Assembly: GCA_003712165.1 (NCBI GenBank)
Contig: RHLH01000001.1
Span: 3,135,575-3,199,574 of the forward strand
Direction of reading: 5' to 3'
Length of the DNA stretch: 64,000 nucleotides
Source of the DNA: Phycisphaera sp.
GTDB lineage: Bacteria > Planctomycetota > Phycisphaerae > Phycisphaerales > UBA1924
The translations under genes were made by a program, and so were the position numbers. A model generated the notes under the pieces. It had not been told where the DNA came from. It ran no database searches and saw only the letters and a list, made by a program, of their open reading frames with translations. Below, one piece after another: positions 35,443 through 45,115 of the stretch. Positions within the stretch are counted from its first letter, which is position 1, and each line of letters starts with the position of its first letter.

Positions 35443-35474
35443 GCCGCCCTCGCTCTCCGCGGGGGCGGCTTATT
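35443..35474 (+). terminator. Terminator after P-domain gene
   Basis: GCCGCCC (35443-35449) pairs with GGGCGGC (35463-35469), followed by TTATT. A smaller perfect stem TGAACGC/GCGTTCA lies at 35406-35423. Confidence 0.6.
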
Positions 35475-35775
35475 GTGCGCACTCGTAAGCACCTGCCGCA
35501 CAACTCCAGGATACTGTGTTCTTGTAGTGGTTATGGATGAAGCCCTCAGCAGTCGTGACGCGGACAAAAGCATCCCTCATCGCGGCACCGGTCGCGGGGG
35601 CCGCAATCCAAGGCTTCCCGTCACCGATCTTTCTGCCGCGATAGAAGGCCATCCTGCGTTGCTGCTGCCCTGAGAGTGCTTGGCGATCGATGTGGCCAGG
35701 AGCCTCAAGAACGATGGCGTACTCGAGCGTCTTGCGTGGCCGATGATACAGAACAACAGGTTCGAAGTAACGTAA
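35470..35775 (-). other. Unidentified open frame directly after NagB/PIG-L stop
   Basis: A 101-codon open stretch in the same frame as the upstream fusion gene, separated from it only by the TGA at 35778-35776. An ATG at 35652 would give 60 residues (MAFYRGRKIGDGKPWIAAP...). I do not recognise it. A segment GFIHNHYKNT slightly resembles VRDHYKGTT of the recombinase remnant at 44471-45115, which could be chance. It may be a gene fragment at the island edge. Confidence 0.25.
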
Positions 35776-37773
35776 TCACTGGTGCAAACCTAAGGGGCGG
35801 GTCATATCTTCATCGCTCGCTCGCCACGAAACAAAGCCCTCGATCGCCTGATACTCAGGCAGGCCAAGCCTGTCATATATCTCGGCAGTAGTACGGTTTC
35901 GATCTTCCGCACGCTCCCAGAATTCGCGCGAATCAGTCGGTCCAGGGAACAGAGCTTTATCCTTCTGGCTCTCGTGCTTGAATATCGCGGTCCTTTTGCG
36001 TTTCACTTCTCCTGGAGACAGCGGGATTGCCATTTCGATCTCTTCAACACCCCATTCTTGCCACGCCCCACGATACAGCCAGATTTCACAGCTCTCCATC
36101 CAAGGTGTATCTGATAGACGTTGGATCGCAGTTGTGATTGCGGCAAGGCATACGCGATGGGTACCGTGTGGATCGGATAGGTCCCCTGCTGCATATATCT
36201 GGTGAGGCTTGACGCGATCAAGCAGATCCACCACGATCGAGATGTCGTCATCGGCGAGCGGCTTTTTCTTGACCTTACCCGTTTCGTAGAACGGCATGTC
36301 AAGAAAATGGATATTGCCCGTTGGAACACCCGAGTAACGGGCAGCAGCGCGGGCTTCGGTGCGGCGTATGAGCCCCTTTACAAGCTGTAGTTCCGATGTA
36401 TCAACCTCGCCTGGCTGTTTGTTTTCGATAGATGCTCGCAACCTTCCGACGAGTCCGCTCACGCGATCCTGATCAAAGTGTAGTTCATTAGTGAGCTCTT
36501 GCACAAAGTCGAGATGCCGTAACGCTTCGTCATCAAAAACAGCGATATTTCCCGAAGTTTGGTAGGCAACATGAACCTCATGCCCCTGATCACAAAGACG
36601 TATGAGCGTCCCGCCCATTGAAATAACATCATCGTCTGGGTGAGGGCTAAAGATCACAGCGCGTTTAGGGAACACATCGGTGCCGTTGGATTCATCGACT
36701 CCTTTCCCAGGGACAAAGCACGGCCGATCCTGCTTCCCCCCAGGCCATCCAGTAATCGTTTTTTGCAACGTTTTGAATACTTCAATGTTAATGCTATATG
36801 CACTTCCCTTATGAGCAACAAGCTCGCTTAGCCCATGCTCGTTGTAATCTTCATTGGAGAGTTTGAGGATCGGCTTGCCGAGCTGAAGGGCAAGGGAGAT
36901 AACAGCTTTCTTAACAAGCCTGGCATCGTCCCAGGAGCACCCGATCGACGAAACCGGGCCCAGTAGCCAGGGCGATCTGAAACGAGTCAGCTTGGCACTC
37001 GCCGCGGTATCGAGAACGAACATTGCGTTTGTATGTTCTTGAATAAAGCTGGCAGTAACTGAAGTGTCAACCGCGCCTTCGACTGCTTGAGAAACGATTG
37101 GAGCTTTATGCTCACCGAACGCCATAAGTACAACACGCCTAGCGTCGAGAATTGTCCCCACGCCCATTGTTATCGCCTGCCTCGGAACGTTCCATTCCCC
37201 AAAGAAATCACTTGCGGCATCCATGCGTGTAACACGATCAAGGGTGATAAGCCGCGTACGGCTTTCTCTGTTTGAACCGGGCTCATTGAACCCAACATGC
37301 CCTGTCCGTCCGATGCCGAGCAGCTGCATATCCAGTCCGCCCGCCTGGGCGATCATCTCTTCGTACTGTGAGCAGTAATCAGCAACCTCTTCTCGGGATA
37401 CCGTGCCGTCGGGTATGTGTGTATTAGCCGGATCAATGTCAACATGATCGAAGAGGTGCTCCCGCATGAAACGGTTGTAGCTTTGCAGCTCATCCGGCTG
37501 CATCGGCCAATATTCATCAAGATTGAACGTAACAACGTTTGAGAAGCTGAGACCTTCACTCCGATGGAGACGAACGAGCTCGTCGTAAATCGCGGTTGGA
37601 GTAGATCCCGTTGCAAGCCCAAGTACAGCATTTTTACCTGCCGCCGCTCGCTCACGGATTAGCGAAGCGATGTCGCTGGCAACATCGAGGCTCGCCTGAG
37701 CAGCGGAAGCATAAACAGCTACAGGAACTCGTTCATGTGCGTGAGCAGCAGACGGGCAAGTACGATTTGACAC
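35776..37773 (-). CDS. NagB-like isomerase/deaminase fused to PIG-L deacetylase
   Basis: 665 residues. The N-terminal ~270 residues resemble glucosamine-6-phosphate deaminase: VLGLATGSTPTAIYDELVRL, VVTFNLDEYW (Asp equivalent to the NagB Asp72) and GIGRTGHVGFNEPGSNRES. In classical NagB the last motif reads N-D-G-H; here the Asp is Thr. The C-terminal ~250 residues are a LmbE/PIG-L zinc deacetylase: AVIFSPHPDDDVISMGGTLI and later SDPHGTHR. The two activities could deacetylate and then deaminate an N-acetylamino sugar. The fused form recurs in planctomycetes and Bacteroidetes. A divergent ROK kinase gene supports amino-sugar use. Composition is AT-richer than the flanks. Confidence 0.85.
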   Translation of the reverse strand: MSNRTCPSAAHAHERVPVAVYASAAQASLDVASDIASLIRERAAAGKNAVLGLATGSTPTAIYDELVRLHRSEGLSFSNVVTFNLDEYWPMQPDELQSYNRFMREHLFDHVDIDPANTHIPDGTVSREEVADYCSQYEEMIAQAGGLDMQLLGIGRTGHVGFNEPGSNRESRTRLITLDRVTRMDAASDFFGEWNVPRQAITMGVGTILDARRVVLMAFGEHKAPIVSQAVEGAVDTSVTASFIQEHTNAMFVLDTAASAKLTRFRSPWLLGPVSSIGCSWDDARLVKKAVISLALQLGKPILKLSNEDYNEHGLSELVAHKGSAYSINIEVFKTLQKTITGWPGGKQDRPCFVPGKGVDESNGTDVFPKRAVIFSPHPDDDVISMGGTLIRLCDQGHEVHVAYQTSGNIAVFDDEALRHLDFVQELTNELHFDQDRVSGLVGRLRASIENKQPGEVDTSELQLVKGLIRRTEARAAARYSGVPTGNIHFLDMPFYETGKVKKKPLADDDISIVVDLLDRVKPHQIYAAGDLSDPHGTHRVCLAAITTAIQRLSDTPWMESCEIWLYRGAWQEWGVEEIEMAIPLSPGEVKRKRTAIFKHESQKDKALFPGPTDSREFWERAEDRNRTTAEIYDRLGLPEYQAIEGFVSWRASDEDMTRPLGLHQ

Positions 37774-38457
37774 AACACCCTCCTGAGTACAAACCTATGA
37801 CCAAGAGTCCGAGATTCTTCTCAAAGAGTAGGGGCAAACCAGCTGTATTGCTAATGATGAAACACTGTGTACGCGATTTAGAACAATAGAGTTATGACAC
37901 AAACGGCACGGTGTGACATTCGGAGTCGATTTTGACGTGCATGATAGAATCCGAACGTGATACACCGGCGTGTCCGATCCGCTATTGAAGCCCATGGCAT
38001 CCCCACACATACAGCGGGTCCCGAGTCACAAGCTTTCGCGAGAACGCGTCGGCCGGAACACTCATACCGAACTCTCATTCAATACACATACACGAAGCCG
38101 TGTTTGTTTCATCGCACTGTCACATTTAGTCGTTCATGGAACATATTGTGATTTTTTTATATGAAAATTCACCACTTCACATGAACTTCTGCATTTATCG
38201 GTGATATCGCAATGAAACCACGACGCGCGCAAGCTTGCTGCAATGACGTAGCCATCTCGAAGCGCGCGCAACACCAACTGGGTCTTAGTTTCACGCCTAT
38301 ATACTAATCAAATGAATTTGAGAATATGCACCTGGTGATCTGCACCTAGTATTGCGCCCAACACGCCGCCATCATGGCAATACCTAGAACCACCAGTACT
38401 TGTGTAGCCACTATGCACCTTGAACTACAACATCCAAGCAGGATATCGTTCAGCAAT
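37774..38457. other. AT-rich intergenic region between divergent sugar genes
   Basis: About 680 bases between the NagB/PIG-L and ROK genes. It is among the poorest in GC of the window, especially 38090-38210. It must contain both divergent promoters, but I cannot fix a box with confidence. The octamer GCGCGCAA occurs twice (around 38225 and 38264). No coding frame is convincing. Confidence 0.4.
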
Positions 38458-39315
38458 ATGGCAGATGAGCTCATCGGAATTGACATTGGGGGTACCGGAA
38501 TCAAGGTGGCTCACAATGACGGATCAACATGGCGTCTTGGTGCTAGTGATCGCTATTTGAAACCATCGCGGGCCACGCTCACCGAAGCACTCAGGAACGC
38601 GCTTGCCGATATGGGTTTCACACGAACCAACTCTCTTCGAGTCGGCTTGTGCGTACCCGGAATCGCGTCGCACAACGGATCAATGATTGAACTCGCTGTG
38701 AATGTTCCGGGTTTAGTTGGATGGCCCTTTCGCGACTTACTTACAAGCGCAATAGGAACCGAGCCGGATTTCTTTGTGCGTAGCACAGATGCACAAGCGG
38801 CGATGCTAGATTGGAGCTATGGGCGCAAAATGAGAGGACGCACTCTCGCGTTGGTGATTGGAACCGGCGTTGGTTTATGGGTGCTCGACGATGGACGACC
38901 ATTGCGTGTAACGGATAACAGCCCCGGTCATATTGGGCAGATCGATGTAGGAGAATCTCATGCACCAATAGGTTTCGATGGAGGACGCGGTTCTCTTGAA
39001 GCTTATGTAGGTGCGCAGGCAATCAAGAACTCGGGCGGCATATCGGCAGCGTTTGCGCCCAAAGAACCCGCTACACTTGCCCTTGCTCGAGCCATAAGAA
39101 TATGCCATGCAATATACCGACCTGACACAGTGTTGTTGCTCGGCGGTATCGGTATCCGGTTAGCAAATCATCGCGCTTTCGAAGAAGAAGTCAGGCGCGA
39201 TCTGACCACGCTTGCGAAACCGGGTTGGAAAATCATTTATGGCGACGATGACCACCACGCAGCGCGAGGGGCGGCTAGATTGGCATCGGCAGAAACAGGC
39301 GCACAAGCTGACTGA
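38458..39315 (+). CDS. ROK family sugar kinase
   Basis: 285 residues from the ATG at 38458. The phosphate-1 motif is IGIDIGGTGIKVA; a second Gly-rich motif is LALVIGTGVGLWVLDDG, and the ROK-like His segment is NSPGHIGQIDVG. The cysteine cluster (CxCGxxGC) of zinc-containing ROK kinases is absent; GGRGSLEAYVG replaces it. It probably phosphorylates glucose, glucosamine or N-acetyl sugar. The neighbouring deaminase/deacetylase fusion points to amino sugars. A longer frame from 38374 exists but lacks motif support. Confidence 0.75.
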   Translation: MADELIGIDIGGTGIKVAHNDGSTWRLGASDRYLKPSRATLTEALRNALADMGFTRTNSLRVGLCVPGIASHNGSMIELAVNVPGLVGWPFRDLLTSAIGTEPDFFVRSTDAQAAMLDWSYGRKMRGRTLALVIGTGVGLWVLDDGRPLRVTDNSPGHIGQIDVGESHAPIGFDGGRGSLEAYVGAQAIKNSGGISAAFAPKEPATLALARAIRICHAIYRPDTVLLLGGIGIRLANHRAFEEEVRRDLTTLAKPGWKIIYGDDDHHAARGAARLASAETGAQAD

Positions 39316-39960
39316 CCAACTACTTACAAGTCAACATCTTTGATTCTCTGTCACTGGGTGGCTGACCGTGCGTCTGAAACAGCGAGATCGACGAGACTCG
39401 AGCAAATTCGAAAAGACCTCGCGACACCGCCAGCGGGAGTTCGCTCTGTGAGGCCGGTGACCCGTCCCCAGAAACCAGCTCACCTGCTATGCAACGATGT
39501 GGCAGGATAGATGTGATTCGGGACACAAGTTCAACTGGTTGCTGGCTTTGCTCGACAGTTCGTGCCAGCTCAGATTCTCTCCGGGGCTTTGGTGTTAACA
39601 TTCTCTACCCGCACAAATCATCAGCTTTTAATCACTTATTTCACACCTATATCTTCGACAGCACTATCAACCAAGATAATCGATCAGCCACAATAGATCT
39701 ATTATGATTTCTAATAATTGATTTTATATCACACCTATGGCAGATGACACAGCACACTACAATTCAATCTTTATATCCACACACAACAATCGCTTGAAAA
39801 CCCTGCCCGGTACCGGGGGTACTCGACTGCCAGCCACCATTCGAGATGTGCTTATTATTATATATCTCTGAAAAAAGCAGTACAGTGTGTATTTCTGGAT
39901 CGATCAGATTTCTATGGAATCGGACATTTTACCAAAGCCGAACCGGGCGCAACTGATCTA
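39316..39960. other. AT-rich intergenic region before signalling operon
   Basis: About 645 bases. The minus-strand frame at 39320-39601 has no recognisable motif and I do not call it. The decamer TCACACCTAT occurs twice (around 39643 and 39730). The last ~250 bases are very AT-rich and probably hold the promoter of the operon that starts at 39961. Confidence 0.4.
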
Positions 39961-40623
39961 ATGATGCATCAACTGCGCACATCATATAGCTCGACCGGCT
40001 CTGGGGTGAAAGCCGACGCGAGCTTCAAGGTTACTTTGCTCTCGATAGGATGGGGCGCTGCTGTTGCTTTGCTTTTGCTGATCCTCATAAAGTACAACCA
40101 GATACCCGGCGCAATAGCCAAGCCTCCAGCTATTCTCGATGACTCGTTTCCACTTGATGATTCACGATACACGCTGTTTATTGCCGTTCATCCGAAGTGC
40201 CCGTGTACATCAGCATCGCTGTACGAACTCGAACGATTGATTGCCCGTTCCCACGACTCGCTAGTGGTCCACGCGTATGTGTACCGCCCAAGCGGTCAGC
40301 CGTCTGGGTGGATCGACCTTGAGCCGCTTGCTTCACTTGCAATGCTGGACTCTGTGAGCTGGGAATGGGATGTCGACGGCAAAGCAGCTCAGAAGCTGGG
40401 CAGCCTCACGTCAGGCTCGGTAGTCCTGTATGGGCCGGACGGTCAGCCGCTGTACTGGGGCGGGATAACTTCAGCGAGAGGACACGCCGGAGACAACGCA
40501 GGGAGCGACTCGATTCTTCAAGTTCTCCGGCATGGCACTGTGAGGCCATCAACCGGTCCCGTTTACGGTTGTGAACTCATCGGCTCTGCAAAGCTTCGGA
40601 TCACTACCGAGAACAAGGAGTGA
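39961..40623 (+). CDS. Membrane-anchored thioredoxin-like protein (RedB-like)
   Basis: 220 residues. One membrane helix at about 25-46 (LLSIGWGAAVALLLLILIKY) is followed by a thioredoxin-like fold with LFIAVHPKCPCTSASLYEL. The CPC motif replaces the CxxC of a classical thioredoxin. It resembles proteins labelled RedB in planctomycete genomes, often found next to histidine kinases. It may sense or relay redox state outside the cytoplasm. The following kinase gene starts 3 bases after its stop, so co-translation is likely. Confidence 0.65.
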   Translation: MMHQLRTSYSSTGSGVKADASFKVTLLSIGWGAAVALLLLILIKYNQIPGAIAKPPAILDDSFPLDDSRYTLFIAVHPKCPCTSASLYELERLIARSHDSLVVHAYVYRPSGQPSGWIDLEPLASLAMLDSVSWEWDVDGKAAQKLGSLTSGSVVLYGPDGQPLYWGGITSARGHAGDNAGSDSILQVLRHGTVRPSTGPVYGCELIGSAKLRITTENKE

Positions 40624-40626
40624 CCA

Positions 40627-42186
40627 GTGGACAGGCCAGAACTCCAAAAGCGCGAGCATGAAATACTAAATGAGCAGTTCGCCCACGTCTATCGGCACAC
40701 CGACAAGATGTTCGCATGGCTAATGGTATTACAGTTCGTTGCGGGTGTGGTTATGGCAATAGTGCTCTCCCCGCGAACATGGCAGGGCGCCAATAGCAAT
40801 ACCCACATCCATGTGTTCGCTGCGCTCACGATCGGTAGCCTCCTCGCTGCATTGCCGATCTACTTGGTTTGGAGGCATAGCGGAACACTGTTCACCAGAA
40901 CAATCATAGGGATCTCACAAGTTCTCTTCTCAGCTCTCTTTATACACTTGAGTGGAGGACGAATCGAAACACACTTTCATGTCTTTGGTTCTCTCGCATT
41001 CTTATCTCTCTACCGAGATTGGAAGGTACTCATTCTGCCGACAGTTGTCGTCGCAATCGACCATCTCGTCCGAGCACTCTTCTGGCCTCAGTCCGTATTT
41101 GGAATTCTTAGTTCGGCGCCCTGGAGAGCAGTCGAACACGCTGGTTGGGTCATATTCGAGGACGTCTTCCTTGTATACGGATGCACCCGTGCGACCCAAG
41201 AAATGCGGGCTATAGCACACAATCAGGCGCGTCTTGAATCGATGAATGCCGTTATCGAAAGAGAAGTAGAAAGTAGAACTCGTGAGCTTTCGGATAGAAC
41301 CGATGCACTTCAGTCTGAAATCATCGAACGGAAGATTCTGCAGGATCAGCTGTTGCAGGCTCAAAAACTTGAATCAATCGGTCAACTAGCCGCTGGCATA
41401 GCGCACGAAATCAATACACCATCACAATACGTCAGCGATAACACCAGGTTTGTCAGAGATCAATTCGATGAGATCTTGGCTGTTATTGATCGATACGCAG
41501 AACAAATCGACCCAGACGCGCCTGCTATGAGTTGGCAAGAGCGTGTGACTGATATTAGGGCAACACTTGAACGGCTCGATTACGATTTTCTTAAGAAAGA
41601 AATTCCTTTAGCGCTAGAACAATCTCTAGAAGGCATCAATCGGATAACAAAGATCGTAAGTGCTATGAAAGATTTTTCACATCCCGGATCGATCGATTTT
41701 GAGATGGCTGACATCAACCGCGCTATCCGTTCAACGGTTGTTGTATGCAGCAACAAATGGAAACAGTACGCGGATATCGAAATGGACCTTGACGAGCAGA
41801 TGCCCGCTGTTTCGTGCCTGCTTGCCGAGTTCAATCAGGCTGTGCTCAATCTGATTACGAACTCAGCTGACGCTATCGCAGAGAAACACAGCGAATCCAA
41901 AGGGCTTATCACGATCAAGACCGCTTTCACCAGTGAGAATGCTGAAATAACCGTTCACGATAACGGGGGCGGCATACCAACTAGTATCAAAGACAAGATC
42001 TTTGATCCGTTCTTCACAACGAAGGAAGTTGGAAAGGGAACCGGCCAGGGACTCTGCATCAGCCGAGATATCGTCGTCACCAAACTTGGTGGTGAAATGC
42101 TCTGCGAGAGTATCGAAGGTGAAGGGACAACCTTCACGATCAAGCTTCCAATTGATAGGAAATCGCACGGGGTAGCTGCGGCATGA
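40627..42186 (+). CDS. Multi-TM sensor histidine kinase
   Basis: 519 residues from a GTG at 40627 with AAGGAG upstream. About six hydrophobic segments fill residues 28-195. They include NTHIHVFAALTIGSLL and GGRIETHFHVFGSLAFL, a His-rich intramembrane motif known from several sensor proteins, whose ligand is undefined. A coiled coil (ESMNAVIEREVESRTRELSD) leads to the phosphoacceptor motif LAAGIAHEINTPSQYV. The ATPase domain has NLITNSADAI, DNGGGIP, FDPFFTTK and GTGQGLCISRD. It is the kinase of a four-gene operon and overlaps the next gene by 4 bases (ATGA). Confidence 0.88.
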   Translation: MDRPELQKREHEILNEQFAHVYRHTDKMFAWLMVLQFVAGVVMAIVLSPRTWQGANSNTHIHVFAALTIGSLLAALPIYLVWRHSGTLFTRTIIGISQVLFSALFIHLSGGRIETHFHVFGSLAFLSLYRDWKVLILPTVVVAIDHLVRALFWPQSVFGILSSAPWRAVEHAGWVIFEDVFLVYGCTRATQEMRAIAHNQARLESMNAVIEREVESRTRELSDRTDALQSEIIERKILQDQLLQAQKLESIGQLAAGIAHEINTPSQYVSDNTRFVRDQFDEILAVIDRYAEQIDPDAPAMSWQERVTDIRATLERLDYDFLKKEIPLALEQSLEGINRITKIVSAMKDFSHPGSIDFEMADINRAIRSTVVVCSNKWKQYADIEMDLDEQMPAVSCLLAEFNQAVLNLITNSADAIAEKHSESKGLITIKTAFTSENAEITVHDNGGGIPTSIKDKIFDPFFTTKEVGKGTGQGLCISRDIVVTKLGGEMLCESIEGEGTTFTIKLPIDRKSHGVAAA

Positions 42187-43373
42187 GTACCGATTCATCA
42201 ATTCGTATTCTATTTGTTGACGACAACAAATTGATTCTTGATGGACTCAGGCGCCAGTTTAGACGGGCTCGCCCGGAGTGGGACACGAGATTCGCAGAAT
42301 CTGGACGAGAGGCTCTTGCGATACTCGAGCAATATCCAGCAGATGTCGTTGTTAGCGATATGAAAATGCCGGTGATGTCTGGCGCGGAGCTTCTTAAATC
42401 AGTCAAAGACAAATGGCCTTCAATGCACCGGGTTATCCTCTCCGGGCAGACCGACCAGTCGTGCTTGCTTGAGCATATTGGTGCAATCCATCGCTATCTC
42501 CAGAAGCCTTGTGATGCTGGCCAGATCATTAGTTCTATCGAGCAATCGCTTAGGCTGCGCAACAATCTACTCTCAGCTCAACTTGAGTCCACAATCGCCT
42601 GTATCGAATCGTTACCTGTGATGAATTCGGTATACAGTGACCTGGTCGATGCGATCAACAACGAAGTATCGAATATAGACTCGGTTGCCTCAATCGTGGC
42701 CAAGGATCCTGGGCTATCGGTAAAGGTAATGCAGCTCGTCAACTCTGCTTTCTTCTGTTTGCCATCAAGGATTAGTACGATAACCGATGCTGTGCACAGA
42801 ATTGGGCTTAGAAATCTCAAGACAATGGCCGTGACGATTCGTCTCTTCGATTCTCTTGATACAGGTGATTTACGTAACAACAGCTTATCCTCAATCTGGT
42901 CTGCCTGCGCAGAAATAGGCGCGAGAGCCGAAGCTCTCGCCAAAGCTCACAAGCAATCATCCGATGTTTGTACACAAGCGAACATGGCTGGGCTGCTCAC
43001 GCTGATTGGTCGGGCAGTTCTCTCATCAATCGAACCTGATCGCATGCTTCTTGCAATCAGCAAGGCCGAAACCGAATCGATACCGCTTTATCAAGCTGAA
43101 TTAGACGTGTTCGGAGCCTCCCACAACACTGTCGGGGCCTATGCCCTTGGTATTTGGGCATTCGATGATATTCTGTCAGATGCTGTTCTATGGCAGGCAG
43201 ACCCATTCATAAGAATGAATGTAGATATTGGCCATCCCGCAATATACGTACACGCTGCACGTAGCCTGCAAACCCCAAGCAAACTTGTCGAACCCATTCG
43301 ATTCAATGAAAGCGGATTGGTGTCAGCCGGTTTCGATATGCGATTCCTGCGAGATTTGGAGAAAGCGGCATGA
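42183..43373 (+). CDS. Response regulator with HDOD output domain
   Basis: 396 residues. The receiver domain has ILFVDDNKLILDGL (acid pair), VVVSDMKMPVMSG (phospho-Asp) and YLQKPCD (Lys). From about residue 135 an HDOD domain follows: IVAKDPGLSVKVMQLVNSAF, then ITDAVHRIGLRNLKTMAVTI. HDOD proteins lack the full HD catalytic set and act as signalling scaffolds, often with c-di-GMP or phosphatase circuits. Its start and stop both overlap neighbours by 4 bases (ATGA), so it is coupled to the kinase and to the second regulator. Confidence 0.88.
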   Translation: MSTDSSIRILFVDDNKLILDGLRRQFRRARPEWDTRFAESGREALAILEQYPADVVVSDMKMPVMSGAELLKSVKDKWPSMHRVILSGQTDQSCLLEHIGAIHRYLQKPCDAGQIISSIEQSLRLRNNLLSAQLESTIACIESLPVMNSVYSDLVDAINNEVSNIDSVASIVAKDPGLSVKVMQLVNSAFFCLPSRISTITDAVHRIGLRNLKTMAVTIRLFDSLDTGDLRNNSLSSIWSACAEIGARAEALAKAHKQSSDVCTQANMAGLLTLIGRAVLSSIEPDRMLLAISKAETESIPLYQAELDVFGASHNTVGAYALGIWAFDDILSDAVLWQADPFIRMNVDIGHPAIYVHAARSLQTPSKLVEPIRFNESGLVSAGFDMRFLRDLEKAA

Positions 43374-44557
43374 GTTCCGAGTACAAAGTACTGATGGTTG
43401 ATGATGAACCGAATATTCTATCTGGGTACAAGAGATCGCTCGGCCGAAAGTACGATCTGGTCCTCGCTACCGGTGGACAGGAGGGCCTGACGGCCATCAA
43501 AGAACAGGGCCCCTTTGCGGTAATTATTACTGACATGAGGATGCCCGGGATGGACGGCCTCGCGTTCCTTCGAGCTGCCCAAGCAAAGAATAAGCGCAGC
43601 GTATATGCCATGCTGACCGGCAACGCCGATCAGCAAACGGCGATCAATGCGATCAACGAGGGGCGTATCTTTCGCTTCCTCAACAAGCCTTGCCCTGGAG
43701 AGCAACTCGATCAGACTATTCAGGCCTGTATACATCAGTTTGATTTAATGCAAATAGAGCACAGGATGCTACGAGATACCGTCGCAGGTAGTATCAAGCT
43801 CCTTACTCAGACTGTCTCATTATCAGATCCGCGAATTGCACTGGTCAACGAGGCTGTAAGACTAGACACGATGCGAATCGCGCAGACTTTGCAACTACCC
43901 AATGACTGGAGATTGTCTATCGCCGCGTCTCTCTGCCTCATCGGGAGTGCAATCGCCGACAGCGGCGGTTCGCTCGGATCACTTCCAAACGATGCACTCA
44001 AACGACATGCCCAGATCGGTGCAAACCTGATTCGGAACATTCCCAAGCTCAGCGAAGTTGCGCAGATCATCGAAAGGCAACGCGAAACCGGCCCCATGCC
44101 TGACTCGCTCGACATGAGCGATCTGCTGAGTCAGGGATGTTCTTCCCCAAGAATCACGATATGCTCAAGAATACTTCGTATCACCGTAGACTTTAGAATT
44201 GCTTGCATCAGCTGCGAGAACGACAAGTCTGCGGCCTTCAACAGAATGAGGACAGACAACCCTGAATACGATACCCGGCTACTTGACGCCTATGAGCTAA
44301 TCGTTCAGGAGCAAGATCCTGAATCCGAGCTACACATCGTCTATGAGCCTCAGCTGCTGCCTATTCCAAGGCTCGAGCCTGGAATGAATGTTACCGAGGA
44401 TGTCGTTACAAAGGACGGCAAGATGCTTCTCGTCAAGGGCAGCACGCTTACTGCTGTCGTCATAGAACGGCTAAAAGAACTGAACATCACCAAGCTCTGC
44501 ACGAAGGAAGTCTCGGTGCTCCTGCCCACGATGGAACAAGACCGGAAAGCCGCTTGA
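43370..44557 (+). CDS. Response regulator with degenerate HD-GYP-like domain
   Basis: 395 residues. Receiver: VLMVDDEPNILSGYKRSL, VIITDMRMPGMDG and FLNKPCPGEQL. The second half resembles RpfG-type HD-GYP regulators, with LRDTVAGSIKLLTQTVSLSD and AASLCLIGSAIADSG. But I find no HD dyad or GYP triad at the expected places, so phosphodiesterase activity is doubtful. The C-terminal ~60 residues (RLEPGMNVTEDVVTKDGKML) match the usual end domain of that family. Together with the HDOD regulator it forms the output of the operon. The antisense recombinase remnant overlaps its 3' end by 87 bases. Confidence 0.8.
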   Translation: MSSEYKVLMVDDEPNILSGYKRSLGRKYDLVLATGGQEGLTAIKEQGPFAVIITDMRMPGMDGLAFLRAAQAKNKRSVYAMLTGNADQQTAINAINEGRIFRFLNKPCPGEQLDQTIQACIHQFDLMQIEHRMLRDTVAGSIKLLTQTVSLSDPRIALVNEAVRLDTMRIAQTLQLPNDWRLSIAASLCLIGSAIADSGGSLGSLPNDALKRHAQIGANLIRNIPKLSEVAQIIERQRETGPMPDSLDMSDLLSQGCSSPRITICSRILRITVDFRIACISCENDKSAAFNRMRTDNPEYDTRLLDAYELIVQEQDPESELHIVYEPQLLPIPRLEPGMNVTEDVVTKDGKMLLVKGSTLTAVVIERLKELNITKLCTKEVSVLLPTMEQDRKAA

Positions 44558-45115
44558 ATCAAGGTGGTCTACTGCAATCTGCTCCTCCTCAAGCTTGTAA
44601 TCCCTGACTCGCACTTGCACACTGTTTGAGGATGTTGTGCCCTTGTAATGGTCACGGACGAGGGCCTCAGATGTAAGGTTCTGGGCATCATTCTCTGCTG
44701 AAATCATGAGATTCAGCATCACCTCTTCTATTTCCCACCGAGGACCCGACGCCTCTGCCAGCCTGCAGTCTTTACCTCTTTTCTGGTGCCAATCCACGTT
44801 TTTCCGAACAGTGACATCAACCTGCTCGACCACTGAGAGGAGCACCTGGCGACGCTGAGCCACGGATAGCCGCTTCGTCCCGTCCAACAACGCCCGGACA
44901 GCACCTACAGCCCTGCTGTGGATGCGTCCCGGGTCTCCTGCCGCGAGAGCGGCTTTGGCTCCTCGCAGAGCGGCCTCAGCCGAATCCAATTTGCTTCTCG
45001 TGTCATCCACCTTGGCCGAAAAGACGGCCTTCGAAATCTCGCCATCTGCTCGCATCTCAATCAAGGCATCCAGACGACGAAGACGCTCAGTGCTCTTCAT
45101 CTGCTGGTTCTGCAT
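44471..45115 (-). pseudogene. Serine recombinase C-terminal remnant
   Basis: 214 codons that read like the end of a large serine recombinase: LRRLDALIEMRADGEISKAV, a coiled-coil segment KLDSAEAALRGAKAALA, then TKRLSVAQRRQVLLSVVEQV and VQVRVRDYKLEEEQ. The catalytic resolvase domain and zinc-ribbon domain that should precede it are missing: upstream of ~45135 a stop follows and the sequence turns AT-rich. The last ~29 codons lie antisense to the response regulator gene. So this is a 5'-truncated relic of an integrase, not an active enzyme. Confidence 0.75.

Noticed and set aside
35776..35778. TGA at the fusion-protein end considered as a recoded (selenocysteine) codon
   Set aside because: The downstream frame has no continuity with the deacetylase family and I see no SECIS-type hairpin right after the codon.
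38200..38275. Repeated GCGCGCAA octamers considered as a CRISPR or operator array
   Set aside because: Only two copies, irregular spacing and no spacer-repeat structure. I found no CRISPR array anywhere in the window.
39320..39601. 93-codon minus-strand frame between ROK kinase and signalling operon
   Set aside because: No motif, no ribosome site and a random-looking composition; not supported as a gene.
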